Positions 18,426 to 25,968 of a DNA stretch of 64,000 bases are shown in pieces (position 1 is the first letter of the stretch; every line of letters starts with the position of its first letter). This DNA is from an uncultured Prevotellaceae bacterium. GTDB taxonomy: Bacteria > Bacteroidota > Bacteroidia > Bacteroidales > Bacteroidaceae. The position numbers and the translations under genes are program-made. The DNA lies in assembly GCA_949295905.1 (NCBI GenBank), contig CASFNA010000023.1, forward strand, positions 62,001 through 126,000. The letters are read 5' to 3'. The notes beneath the pieces are model-generated. The model did not search any database. It was given only the letters and a program-made list of their open reading frames with translations, and had not been told where the DNA came from.

Positions 18426-18455
18426 CAAAAATACTAAAAAATATTGTATAATCAA
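18426..18455 (-). promoter_or_regulatory. Promoter of the GldB-like gene
   Basis: On the minus strand TTG (18455-18453) is followed 19 bases later by TATTTTTG (18433-18426), matching the Bacteroidota -33/-7 consensus. The downstream ATG is at 18407. Confidence 0.75.
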
Positions 18456-18650
18456 ACATGTTAGCTAAAAAAGTCAAAAAACAATTGCGTTTTAATGTTT
18501 TATTTTGAATAAAACATAAAATCGGGATAAAAATACAACGGATGTCTGAAATATATTACACAATCCGTATAGCGGTGGCGATAAAGTTCGTACCAACATT
18601 AATAATGTATGCAAGCTTGCTTGAAACTGCCTGATACTTACACTATTGTC

Positions 18651-18707
18651 AAAGGCCGCCTTCCGTTGTGCAAAAGATGGCCTTTGACATTGTAATTGAT
18701 AGTCTTT
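18651..18707. repeat. 22-base palindromic array, three units
   Basis: Units AAAGGCCGCCTTC (18651), AAAGATGGCCTTT (18673) and ATTGATAGTCTTT (18695) start exactly 22 bases apart, with spacers CGTTGTGCA and GACATTGTA. The first two are near reverse complements and can pair as a hairpin. The array lies between the GldB-like promoter and a gene remnant. The rest of the gene-free stretch 18408-18768 holds nothing else I recognise. Confidence 0.78.
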
Positions 18708-18768
18708 TATCTGACAATTGACGGCTAATTAAAACAATAGCAGTTTTATGCCTTCCGGCTCTGCAATA

Positions 18769-18969
18769 TTAAGTAGCCTGTAAATATTTGTACGGCACGC
18801 CAAAGGTAGCATAATTATCCTTAATGGCCTGCAGCTGTTGACTATATTTAACATCGTAGTCAACCGTTACCGCGTCGGCCTCGCTGCCGGCGTACTCTAT
18901 GCGCCTCGGGTCGGGGCCGTAGGACGCGAAGTCGCCGATTTTCGAGACGATGCGCTTGAAGCTACAGTA
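18769..18969 (-). pseudogene. GC-rich C-terminal gene remnant
   Basis: On the minus strand a frame of 66 codons ends at TAA (18769-18771) and is bounded upstream by an in-frame TAA with no start codon. The protein-like text includes RIVSKIGDFASYGPDPRRIE and ends FGVPYKYLQAT. The stretch 18870-18955 is strikingly GC-rich compared with neighbouring genes. It follows directly on the 3' side of the hypothetical gene at 18983 and lies next to the palindromic array. I do not recognise the parent family; a relic of a transferred or deleted gene is the likeliest reading. Confidence 0.5.
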
Positions 18970-18982
18970 TTACTTGGAGTTC

Positions 18983-19420
18983 TTATTTCAACAAATTGTC
19001 AAGGAACTTGTCAAGGTCTTCATCCAATCCCTTCATAAGGTCGCCGCCAATGATTTTGATGTCGCTGTCGGCAAGATACAATTCGCACAGATGCTCTCTG
19101 TCATCATTCTCAAGGACAAAACTGTATGGCTTCAAGATGCACAGATTGTCGGCAACATTCTGCAAACTGGTTATAACATTCCTTATGATGCCGGCGACAT
19201 GGTCGTAGAATTCCGATTCTGAACTATTTATCCAATCGTCCACCACGCAACGAGTTATCTCATTGTCATTGTCGTCGAACGCCATAAGTTCTCCTGTTTC
19301 TTGTGACAAACTCAAATGAATGTCTGTCATTATCGTCGGCTCTTCCACAGAGGGAAATTTCTGTGCTATTTTCCTTATGAAACGCTCTAGCTGCGCAAGG
19401 GTTGCATCACTCACTTTCAT
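18983..19420 (-). CDS. Conserved-looking acidic protein of unknown function
   Basis: A 145-residue cytoplasmic protein, acidic and mixed alpha/beta, with no membrane segment and no recognised motif. It opens MKVSDATLAQLERFIRKIAQ, has a beta-rich middle ending VDDWINSSES, a helix-rich HVAGIIRNVITSLQNVADNL and an acidic C-terminal tail. It starts 11 bases after the stop of the GHL10-type hydrolase gene on the same strand, so the two form an operon. The coding bias looks normal, which supports it being real. Function unknown. Confidence 0.7.
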   Translation of the reverse strand: MKVSDATLAQLERFIRKIAQKFPSVEEPTIMTDIHLSLSQETGELMAFDDNDNEITRCVVDDWINSSESEFYDHVAGIIRNVITSLQNVADNLCILKPYSFVLENDDREHLCELYLADSDIKIIGGDLMKGLDEDLDKFLDNLLK

Positions 19421-19431
19421 GGCCTGGTATT

Positions 19432-20955
19432 TTAATATTTGATTGATTTCTTCTTCGGCTTGCTTTCATTGTTCATCCTATCCAGTGATGTCACTGCATA
19501 CCTGACTTTTTCGCCCGGCCGAATTTCTGATGCCGGTATTTCGTAAAACTCATTGGTTGTCACGGCTACAATCTTTGACGGGTCTGTAATGTCTACACGG
19601 TCGCCATTGCCAAACTTATAGACAACATATCTTACCGCTTCGTTTTTCCAACCTTTACCACTTGGCGCTTTCCAAAACAGTACAGGCTTGCCATCCATAT
19701 CCATGAACTTCATCTTCTTAACCTTTTTGGGAGCTTTCCCGTCAATATAGGGCATTGTGGGTACAAGTGCTGGGTACTTCCAATAAACGTTTTCAAGCAG
19801 CGAGCCGTAATTGCCGACATTGTCAACCACTGCTTTGGCATACCATAATACCGTACCGTTGACATTTCTCATTTTGCTGTGAAGTCTGCGTTTTGCAGGT
19901 AACTGGTTGATGTTGGGATTGGCCGGATCAGAGTATTTGGCAGTTCTCTCCACATCCTCACCGATATAAAGGTGTCGCTTCCCTGCATATTTGTTCCACC
20001 ACTCGATAAGTGTGGCATAGTCTGCGGCTTTATGACCTATTTCCCAATATAATTGGGGCACACAATAATCAACCCAACCATTGTTCACCCACATAAGCAC
20101 ATCTGCATATAGGTCGTCATAATTCTGAAGACCATTTGTCTTGCTGCCTATGTCCGGAGCTGATTTCTTGTTACGGTAAATTCCAAACGGCGATACGCCG
20201 AACTTAACCCAAGGCTTTACGCTATGTATGGTCTCATAAAGCTGTTTCATGAACAGATTGACGTTGTAGCGGCGCCAGTCGCCAATGTTCTTTATACCGT
20301 TATTGTAAGCGGCGAACTCGCGGCCATCAGGGATGGACTGCCCTGCTGCCGGATATGGATAGAAATAATCGTCTATATGCAAACCGTCAACATCGTAACG
20401 CTCCACGATGTCGGCCACGACTTTACATATATAGTCACGGTTCTCTGGTAGCCCCGGGTTCAATATCAACTGGCCGTCATATGCGAAAACCGTTTCAGGG
20501 TGCTTTATCGCCACATGGTTTTTAGCAAGTTCCCTTGTTGTTTTGGTCTTTGCCCTATACGGATTAATCCACGCATGAAGCTCCATTCCACGCTTGTGGC
20601 ACTGCTCCACCATCCATGCCAGTGGGTCCCAATATGGTGACGGTGCTTGGCCTTGGCGTCCTGTAAGGAAACGGCTCCATGGTTCCATCTTGCTTTCATA
20701 CAAAGCGTCACACTCCGGCCTTACTTGAAATATTATTGCGTTGACGCCGCAAGCCTTTAGGCGGTCGAGCTGATGAATTAGCGTGTTCTGCATTTGGCGT
20801 GTATCCATGCCCAGGAACTGTCCGTTAACACACTGAATCCAAGCCCCCCTGAATTCGCGTTTGAGGGCATCGCTTGAATGTCCCTGCATCACACCAAGCA
20901 GGAACATGGAAACCACTAAAAGTAGTCTTGAATGGTGGAATATGTATGTTTTCAT
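19432..20955 (-). CDS. GHL10-type (DUF187) family 10 glycosylhydrolase-like protein
   Basis: A 507-residue exported protein: signal peptide (about 1-27, ending GHSS), then the DUF187/GHL10 TIM-barrel. Signature blocks are REFRGAWIQCV, NAIIFQVRPECDALY, MELHAWINPYRA, VDGLHIDDYFYPYP and FGVSPFGIYRN. The C-terminal part (about 420-500) is a fibronectin III-like beta domain (KPVLFWKAPSG onward). The family is predicted to cleave glycans and related proteins act on peptidoglycan, but the substrate is unknown. Its promoter lies unusually close, so the mRNA may be leaderless. The unknown protein gene follows 11 bases on. Confidence 0.88.
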   Translation of the reverse strand: MKTYIFHHSRLLLVVSMFLLGVMQGHSSDALKREFRGAWIQCVNGQFLGMDTRQMQNTLIHQLDRLKACGVNAIIFQVRPECDALYESKMEPWSRFLTGRQGQAPSPYWDPLAWMVEQCHKRGMELHAWINPYRAKTKTTRELAKNHVAIKHPETVFAYDGQLILNPGLPENRDYICKVVADIVERYDVDGLHIDDYFYPYPAAGQSIPDGREFAAYNNGIKNIGDWRRYNVNLFMKQLYETIHSVKPWVKFGVSPFGIYRNKKSAPDIGSKTNGLQNYDDLYADVLMWVNNGWVDYCVPQLYWEIGHKAADYATLIEWWNKYAGKRHLYIGEDVERTAKYSDPANPNINQLPAKRRLHSKMRNVNGTVLWYAKAVVDNVGNYGSLLENVYWKYPALVPTMPYIDGKAPKKVKKMKFMDMDGKPVLFWKAPSGKGWKNEAVRYVVYKFGNGDRVDITDPSKIVAVTTNEFYEIPASEIRPGEKVRYAVTSLDRMNNESKPKKKSIKY

Positions 20956-20959
20956 ACCC

Positions 20960-20990
20960 CAAAGTTACAATGTTTTATTCATTAAAACAA
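20960..20990 (-). promoter_or_regulatory. Promoter of the GHL10-type gene, adjoining the start codon
   Basis: On the minus strand TTG (20990-20988) and TAACTTTG (20967-20960) are 20 bases apart, a full match to the consensus. The ATG (20955-20953) begins only 4 bases after the -7 box, so transcription should start at or very near the A of the ATG. Confidence 0.75.
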
Positions 20991-21143
20991 ATATATATTA
21001 ATAAAAAGTGAAAATAAGCCTTTCCGTAACTGAAAAATCTGCTTACAAATCATTACTTTTCATCGTGACCAAATCAATAAATGTTAAAATGTTTAATTGT
21101 GTGGGCACACACCGAATTTGTTAAAATAAATCTTTATTATTAT

Positions 21144-21174
21144 TTGGTTAATAAAAAAAAAGTCTATATATTTG
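21144..21174 (+). promoter_or_regulatory. Strong promoter of a candidate small RNA
   Basis: TTG (21144-21146) and TATATTTG (21167-21174) are separated by 20 bases, an ideal Bacteroidota promoter. There is no plus-strand gene for nearly 3 kb, so it should drive a short transcript. Confidence 0.8.
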
Positions 21175-21179
21175 CAATC

Positions 21180-21270
21180 GTTATCCTGAAAACAATCTTT
21201 TTACCTTAAAAAACTAATACCTATTGAAGATATAGAGCGGTTGCCTGTGAAGGCCACCGCTTTATTTTTT
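21180..21270 (+). ncRNA. Candidate small RNA, about 90 nt
   Basis: This sits between an ideal promoter and a GC-rich hairpin with a T-rich tail. The 3' end is AGCGGT (21236-21241) pairing with ACCGCT (21256-21261), extended by GCC/GGC, then TTTATTTTTT. The 5' part is single-stranded-looking and AT-rich. There is no reading frame of note. I do not recognise it as tmRNA, SRP, 6S or RNase P RNA. The flanking genes are on the opposite strand, so it is not a leader. It lies in the gene-free stretch 20956-21445. Confidence 0.65.
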
Positions 21271-21385
21271 ATCTATTGACAATTTGAAACTGTGTTGAAA
21301 TCACATCTTTGAAATATAAGTACCGATATAGTTTTAATGTATTGTTGAAGTGTGGCTTCTTTGCTTTTTTATTTTCCTAATCCTG

Positions 21386-21430
21386 AAAAAACAATGGCTG
21401 AAAGCTATTAACTCTCAGCCATTGATTGTT
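21386..21430 (-). terminator. Intrinsic terminator of the FadL-type gene
   Basis: CAATGGCTGA (21392-21401) and TCAGCCATTG (21415-21424) form a 10-base stem. On the minus strand it is followed by a T-run (TTTTTTC), 20-odd bases after the stop codon. Confidence 0.88.
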
Positions 21431-21445
21431 ATTTATAATTCTTTT

Positions 21446-23029
21446 TTAGAAGTGATATCCAAGCGTGAAAAGCAGTTGGTGACGCTTGTTGTCGACCTTG
21501 ACGGCATTGCAAATATTGTTTATATACTCTTCTGTTTCATTTGGATATTTAATCGTGACATCATCATCTTGAAAAGGTTTGAAGTCTCCGCTTTGGGCAG
21601 AATATTGATAAGCCAAGTCAAAAGAAAGTTTACCTACATTATATCCTATACCACAAGTAATGCGATTTGTTGCCTCCCAGTTCGTGTAATCGGTTGACGA
21701 ACTGTAAAATGTACCATAAGAATATATTGTGCCGTCTTTGTATCCTTTCTTTTCATACATAGGTGAAACATAGTTGTAGCCTGCACGTATTGCAAGATTG
21801 CTGAGAGGCTTCAATTCTGCACCAACCTTGAATGTACTTACACCTTTTAATGTTTTTTCCGTATGACGGTTCATGGCCGGGTCGCTTGACGAGCTTTCAT
21901 AATATTCATCATAATAATACCCTCCACCGGTATTTACACGGCTGTCCAAGCTTCCATAATCGGCATACTCATATCCGGCTCCAACAGCAAGTTTGTTGCG
22001 GAATGTAGTGCCGATGCTGAAGCCGAATTTCCATGGTGTGAACAGTTTGAAATCGTAACTTTCGTTTATGTCCGAAGACATGCCATTGTTTATGTTTGTA
22101 CCGTTTAATAAAACTGTATAGTTGGATGTGTTCAAATCATACCATGTAGGGGTGGCGACAGAAAAGCCTACGCGTAGAGGGGATGCCTCTATCGGGCGAA
22201 ATATTACACCAGCTTTTACGTTGAACCCTGTTCCACTTATGCGACGTTCGTCTGTTATGGTGATATTGCCTACTCCACCTGCAAGGGTTTCTGTATATTC
22301 GCTATATCCTTTATAATTGACGTCACTTATACCGAATGTCAAGCCGAGATATACACGGTCATTGATATTACCACTGATGTTAAAGTCGTATTCACCTATA
22401 TAACCTGAATTTGCCCTGTTGAACAAATATCCATTGGCATCATTGTATTTATACCCGTTGCCCGTTTTATCATCTTGTAGGGGTAGTAACGTTTCGTAAT
22501 ACAAGTAGTCTATTTGTGTAAAAGCTGGGCTGTTATAATCAACGTTGGGCCAACCTTTATCGTTGATTCCAAACACACCTTCTGCTCCTTTCAAATATGA
22601 AAGTTTGTTCTGTGACGCTCCATTGAGTGCATCGGCAGCGGAAAGTATGAAGTCGAAATTACGGCTCTTGTGATAATTGAATGCAAAGTTTAAGAAAGAG
22701 CTGCGTCCTGTACGACGCGCATATACAAAACCTGCTTGGTCAAAACTCATGTTTGTTTTTTTCCCACCAGAAAAACTGTCCCCTCCTTGTTGTGAAACAA
22801 AGCCAAAAGATACATTTGCCACACTGTGGCGGAATAAGCCGATACCTGCTGGATTGGAGCCAATGGTAGAAATGTCCGCTCCAAGCGCATCCATAGCTCC
22901 GCCCATACCTATATAGCGCGCGGTTCCGTTAAGGTCTTCGGTTGCAATGTTGGCATTTTCATAAGTCTCTTGTGCTGCAAGTGGCACAAAAGTTATAACT
23001 GAAATGAAAATCAATTTTAGTCGCTTCAT
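21446..23029 (-). CDS. Outer-membrane OmpP1/FadL-type transporter
   Basis: A 527-residue protein with signal peptide (MKRLKLIFISVITFVPLAAQ) and an outer-membrane beta-barrel. The N-terminal region has ARYIGMGGAMDALGADISTIGSNPAGIGLF, the FadL/OmpP1 plug-like segment that in these proteins precedes the barrel. The C-terminus LLFTLGYHF ends in Phe, as outer-membrane proteins commonly do. The family moves long-chain fatty acids or other hydrophobic molecules; some Bacteroidales members are annotated as hemin receptors without direct proof. I chose the ATG at 23029, which starts the signal peptide. It lies about 90 bases after the Trp/Tyr-rich protein gene, probably in one transcript. Confidence 0.86.
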   Translation of the reverse strand: MKRLKLIFISVITFVPLAAQETYENANIATEDLNGTARYIGMGGAMDALGADISTIGSNPAGIGLFRHSVANVSFGFVSQQGGDSFSGGKKTNMSFDQAGFVYARRTGRSSFLNFAFNYHKSRNFDFILSAADALNGASQNKLSYLKGAEGVFGINDKGWPNVDYNSPAFTQIDYLYYETLLPLQDDKTGNGYKYNDANGYLFNRANSGYIGEYDFNISGNINDRVYLGLTFGISDVNYKGYSEYTETLAGGVGNITITDERRISGTGFNVKAGVIFRPIEASPLRVGFSVATPTWYDLNTSNYTVLLNGTNINNGMSSDINESYDFKLFTPWKFGFSIGTTFRNKLAVGAGYEYADYGSLDSRVNTGGGYYYDEYYESSSSDPAMNRHTEKTLKGVSTFKVGAELKPLSNLAIRAGYNYVSPMYEKKGYKDGTIYSYGTFYSSSTDYTNWEATNRITCGIGYNVGKLSFDLAYQYSAQSGDFKPFQDDDVTIKYPNETEEYINNICNAVKVDNKRHQLLFTLGYHF

Positions 23030-23121
23030 AATCAAAGATATTAATACAATTTGGAAATGATGGCCATACATATTGTCTTTCTCCATAACAGATATCCAAC
23101 CATCAAATTCATTTAACATGT

Positions 23122-23970
23122 TTATCTCCTGCCCCGGAAGCTTCCTCCGCCACCGCCTCGGTTGCCTCCGAATGAGCCGCCTCCACGGAAACTTCCTCCG
23201 CTTCTATTACCACCAAACGAATTATTATATATCGGGCGGCTCGGGCTGTTGTTCCAATTGTGGTCGTTCTGCCTGTTGCCTCTAAATCTATTGTTGTAAT
23301 TTGTCCTGTTATTACTGTATTTGCGGTTATTGCGGTTGTTGTTTATCAGGTTTCCAGCATCACGATGTTTTCTGAACTTGTTGTTAACGCCATTGTTGCG
23401 ATGAGGACGTCCATGATTTGTTGTACCTGTTATTCCACGGTAAGGACGGTAATGGACGACTGGCCAATGCCACGAATAATACCAATTCCAAGGACGATGC
23501 CAGCCATAAAACCAAGGATCGTACCACGAGTCATACCACCAATACGGACTTCCGTACCAATACGGGCCGTAGCCGTACCATCCATAATACCACGGATCAT
23601 GCCAATAATAGTCATCATACCTACTGAGTCTGCGGCTGTATGTATAATCATCTTCAGGGTCATAAGCATAATCAATATCACCTTTAGAAAACACGTTTCC
23701 TACAATTGTGTCAGCCGAAACTGAATCGACGATTATAACGTCGCTGTACAGCGTGTCCAAATCGATATTCTGATACTGGCTTGAATATTGGTTGCGGCGG
23801 TTGTATTCATCAACATCCCTAACCAATGCTTGGCGTACTGCGTTACTCTCTTTTGTATTCTCTATCTTGTCAACTTTCTTTGGAGTGAAATACATGTCGT
23901 CTTGTGCATTTGCGCTTGGCAAGACCGTGTAGAACAAAGACAACCCCCAAACAATCTTTTTAATATTCAT
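23122..23970 (-). CDS. Secreted Trp/Tyr-rich, Arg-Gly-rich low-complexity protein
   Basis: A 282-residue exported protein: signal peptide (MNIKKIVWGLSLFYTVLPSANAQ), an ordinary acidic segment (about 24-120), a run of about 50 residues with 13 Trp and many Tyr, Gly and Pro (for example YYGWYGYGPYWYG), an Asn/Arg/His-rich region (about 185-250), and a C-terminus of Gly/Arg/Phe repeats (GGSFRGGGSFGGN). I know of no enzymatic function. Composition resembles adhesive or phase-separating proteins. AAGGAGG lies upstream of the chosen ATG at 23970. The neighbouring FadL gene downstream suggests an outer-surface role. Function unknown. Confidence 0.78.
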   Translation of the reverse strand: MNIKKIVWGLSLFYTVLPSANAQDDMYFTPKKVDKIENTKESNAVRQALVRDVDEYNRRNQYSSQYQNIDLDTLYSDVIIVDSVSADTIVGNVFSKGDIDYAYDPEDDYTYSRRLSRYDDYYWHDPWYYGWYGYGPYWYGSPYWWYDSWYDPWFYGWHRPWNWYYSWHWPVVHYRPYRGITGTTNHGRPHRNNGVNNKFRKHRDAGNLINNNRNNRKYSNNRTNYNNRFRGNRQNDHNWNNSPSRPIYNNSFGGNRSGGSFRGGGSFGGNRGGGGGSFRGRR

Positions 23971-24077
23971 ATATTGCCTCCTTGTAATCATTTAATTGCG
24001 CTACAAATTTATGAAATAAGTTTATTGCAAAAATACGGAAAAACCCTAAAAGCCGATAGGTTTTACCCTATTTTTTA

Positions 24078-24085
24078 TACATTTG
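24078..24085 (+). promoter_or_regulatory. Candidate -7 element of prmA
   Basis: TACATTTG fits TAnnTTTG and lies 20 bases before the prmA ATG. No -33 TTG is clear. Confidence 0.5.
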
Positions 24086-24105
24086 CAGAAGAATTTAACA
24101 AGTAT

Positions 24106-24999
24106 ATGAAATATCTGAAAGCCATATTTACTTTGTCTGCAAACGGGAATGACGCAATCGGTGATGCGGTCAAGTTACAAGCTTCTAAGGATGTATTGTG
24201 CGAAGTTTTGGGTGAAGTGTGTTTCGAATCTTTTGAATACGAAGGAAATACCGTAACGGGGTATATTCAGGAGGGGGCATTCGACAAGAGTGCTGTTGAC
24301 TCATGTGTTAAGTTTTTTCCCATAAATGACATTGATATCTCGTATATAATTGAAGATGTTGAGGATAAAAACTGGAATGAAACATGGGAAACGTACGGAT
24401 TTGAACCGATTGTCATTGAGGGGAAATGTGTTATACATGATACAATACATTCGCCTTTGTTTGTGCAAGACGGAATCATTGACATCACCATAGATGCCAA
24501 GCTGGCTTTTGGAACAGGCGGTCATGAAACAACATTCATGATTGTTAATGATTTATTTGATGCAGACTTGAATGGAAAACATGTGCTTGACTGTGGTTGC
24601 GGAACCGGTATATTGTCTATTGTCTCGGCCAAACTTGGTGCTGCGGAAATTACCGCTTATGACATTGATGAGTGGAGTGTAGAGAATACCAGGCACAATT
24701 GCAGCTTGAATAATGTCGGCAGTGTAAATGTAATGCACGGAGACGCAGGCCTGCTACTCCATGTTGCACAGCGTTTTGATGTGGTTTTAGCCAACATCAA
24801 CCGTAATATTCTGTTGGCCGATATGGCCGCGTTCAGAAAAATAATGGCCGACAAGGCCGTATTGGTATTAAGCGGATTTTACGGGCAGGACGCTGATATG
24901 CTTATAGATAAAGCCCAATCGTTAAAGCTTGTTTTAGTACATAAAGAAACAAGAAACAATTGGTGCATGTTGAAATTTGAGGCATTGGGACGAATGTGA
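24106..24999 (+). CDS. prmA: Ribosomal protein L11 methyltransferase
   Basis: A 297-residue SAM-dependent methyltransferase that trimethylates ribosomal protein L11. The N-terminal domain (about 1-115) recognises L11. The catalytic domain has LAFGTGGHETT and the SAM-binding motif HVLDCGCGTGILSI, then DVVLANINRNIL (NxN post-motif). I chose the ATG at 24106: a longer upstream frame would run into the promoter and the divergent gene, and its translation does not resemble PrmA. It is convergent with the first GH25 gene; nothing obvious lies in the 39-base gap. Confidence 0.95.
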   Translation: MKYLKAIFTLSANGNDAIGDAVKLQASKDVLCEVLGEVCFESFEYEGNTVTGYIQEGAFDKSAVDSCVKFFPINDIDISYIIEDVEDKNWNETWETYGFEPIVIEGKCVIHDTIHSPLFVQDGIIDITIDAKLAFGTGGHETTFMIVNDLFDADLNGKHVLDCGCGTGILSIVSAKLGAAEITAYDIDEWSVENTRHNCSLNNVGSVNVMHGDAGLLLHVAQRFDVVLANINRNILLADMAAFRKIMADKAVLVLSGFYGQDADMLIDKAQSLKLVLVHKETRNNWCMLKFEALGRM

Positions 25000-25038
25000 T
25001 AACTATGAGCAAACGGGCTTCAGCGTTTAACTTAAGCA

Positions 25039-25887
25039 TCAATTTCCTATTGTAAGTTTGCGCAGGTCGTAATAGCTGCCGTTGTATATGTTGAAATCTA
25101 CATAGCCGTTGATGCCAGGCAGACGTCCGGCATCCGTGTGTTGCCAGAACTTCCATTCGCCGGGATATTCAACCTTGTCAACATAATAATGTGCAATCCA
25201 ATATGGATAGTCGTCAAATACCGGTGCGTCGAGATATTTCATCTTGAACTTATAATATGTATATATTATCGGTTTCACGTGGTATCTGTCTTCTACAATA
25301 TGCAGCCATGTAAGTACATCGCGCTGGAAGTCTTCCACAGCCACGTCTTTAGGCTTGTTCTCGATGTCAAGTACGGGCGGAAGGTCGCCGTCAATCAAAA
25401 TCACATTGTCGAGAAAGAAATACGCTTGGTCCCTTGCCGAAGACTTGTTGCTCCAGAAATGGTAAGCACCCCTAATGAACCCATATTCCCGCGCTTGGGT
25501 GAAATTTTCCCTGAACCTTGAGTCTACAATGCTTGTTCCTTCTGTCGCCTTTATCAGGATAAAACGTATGGGGCACTTTTCTATCATGGCATTACGCAGC
25601 AGCTCCCAATCAATCTCTCCTTGATGGTGGCTTATGTCTATGCCGCGGATTTCATAGCCTTCAGGGTATTTGGCGTCACCGTACAATGCTCTCCAGCGGA
25701 AACCGAACGGGCCGACGAATATATAATAGAATATCCATACGTAAAAGGCAACTACGCATAGGCCGCCTGTCCACCATGCCCACCTTGGATAGCGGCGTAA
25801 GGCCGTAGCCCAAAAGCCTGTGCCGTGGCGCGGATAATGAGTGGTGTGCCTGCGCTTGATGCGTGGCGCGTGTTTTCTACTGTTCAT
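25039..25887 (-). CDS. GH25 lysozyme-type hydrolase, membrane-anchored
   Basis: A 282-residue protein with a basic, His/Arg-rich N-terminus (about 1-35), one membrane helix (about 37-62, rich in Trp and Val) and a glycoside hydrolase family 25 domain: RGIDISHHQGEIDW, then IKATEGTS, GAYHFWSNKS and PVLDIENKP (catalytic Asp and Glu in the DIE triad). GH25 enzymes cleave the beta-1,4 bond between N-acetylmuramic acid and N-acetylglucosamine in peptidoglycan. The N-terminal anchor suggests inner-membrane tethering with the active domain outside. A second GH25 gene lies at 53.6 kb. Confidence 0.93.
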   Translation of the reverse strand: MNSRKHAPRIKRRHTTHYPRHGTGFWATALRRYPRWAWWTGGLCVVAFYVWIFYYIFVGPFGFRWRALYGDAKYPEGYEIRGIDISHHQGEIDWELLRNAMIEKCPIRFILIKATEGTSIVDSRFRENFTQAREYGFIRGAYHFWSNKSSARDQAYFFLDNVILIDGDLPPVLDIENKPKDVAVEDFQRDVLTWLHIVEDRYHVKPIIYTYYKFKMKYLDAPVFDDYPYWIAHYYVDKVEYPGEWKFWQHTDAGRLPGINGYVDFNIYNGSYYDLRKLTIGN

Positions 25888-25920
25888 GTCCGTCTTGCTG
25901 TTTCCTGCCTTGACATTTAA

Positions 25921-25951
25921 TTAGGGGCGGTTTGCATCAAACCGCCCCTAA
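25921..25951 (-). terminator. Perfect 14-base hairpin after pfp
   Basis: TTAGGGGCGGTTTG (25921-25934) pairs perfectly with CAAACCGCCCCTAA (25938-25951) around a three-base loop. It lies 18 bases past the pfp stop on the minus strand and just before the GH25 start. The T-run is weak, so it could also be a hairpin acting on RNA stability. Confidence 0.7.
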
Positions 25952-25968
25952 ACAACTTGGTCAGAAGT

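Noticed and set aside
23260-23724. 154-codon plus-strand frame rich in Ile, Val and Pro
   Set aside because: It is the antisense of the Trp/Tyr/Asn-rich low-complexity gene; its composition is explained by that gene.
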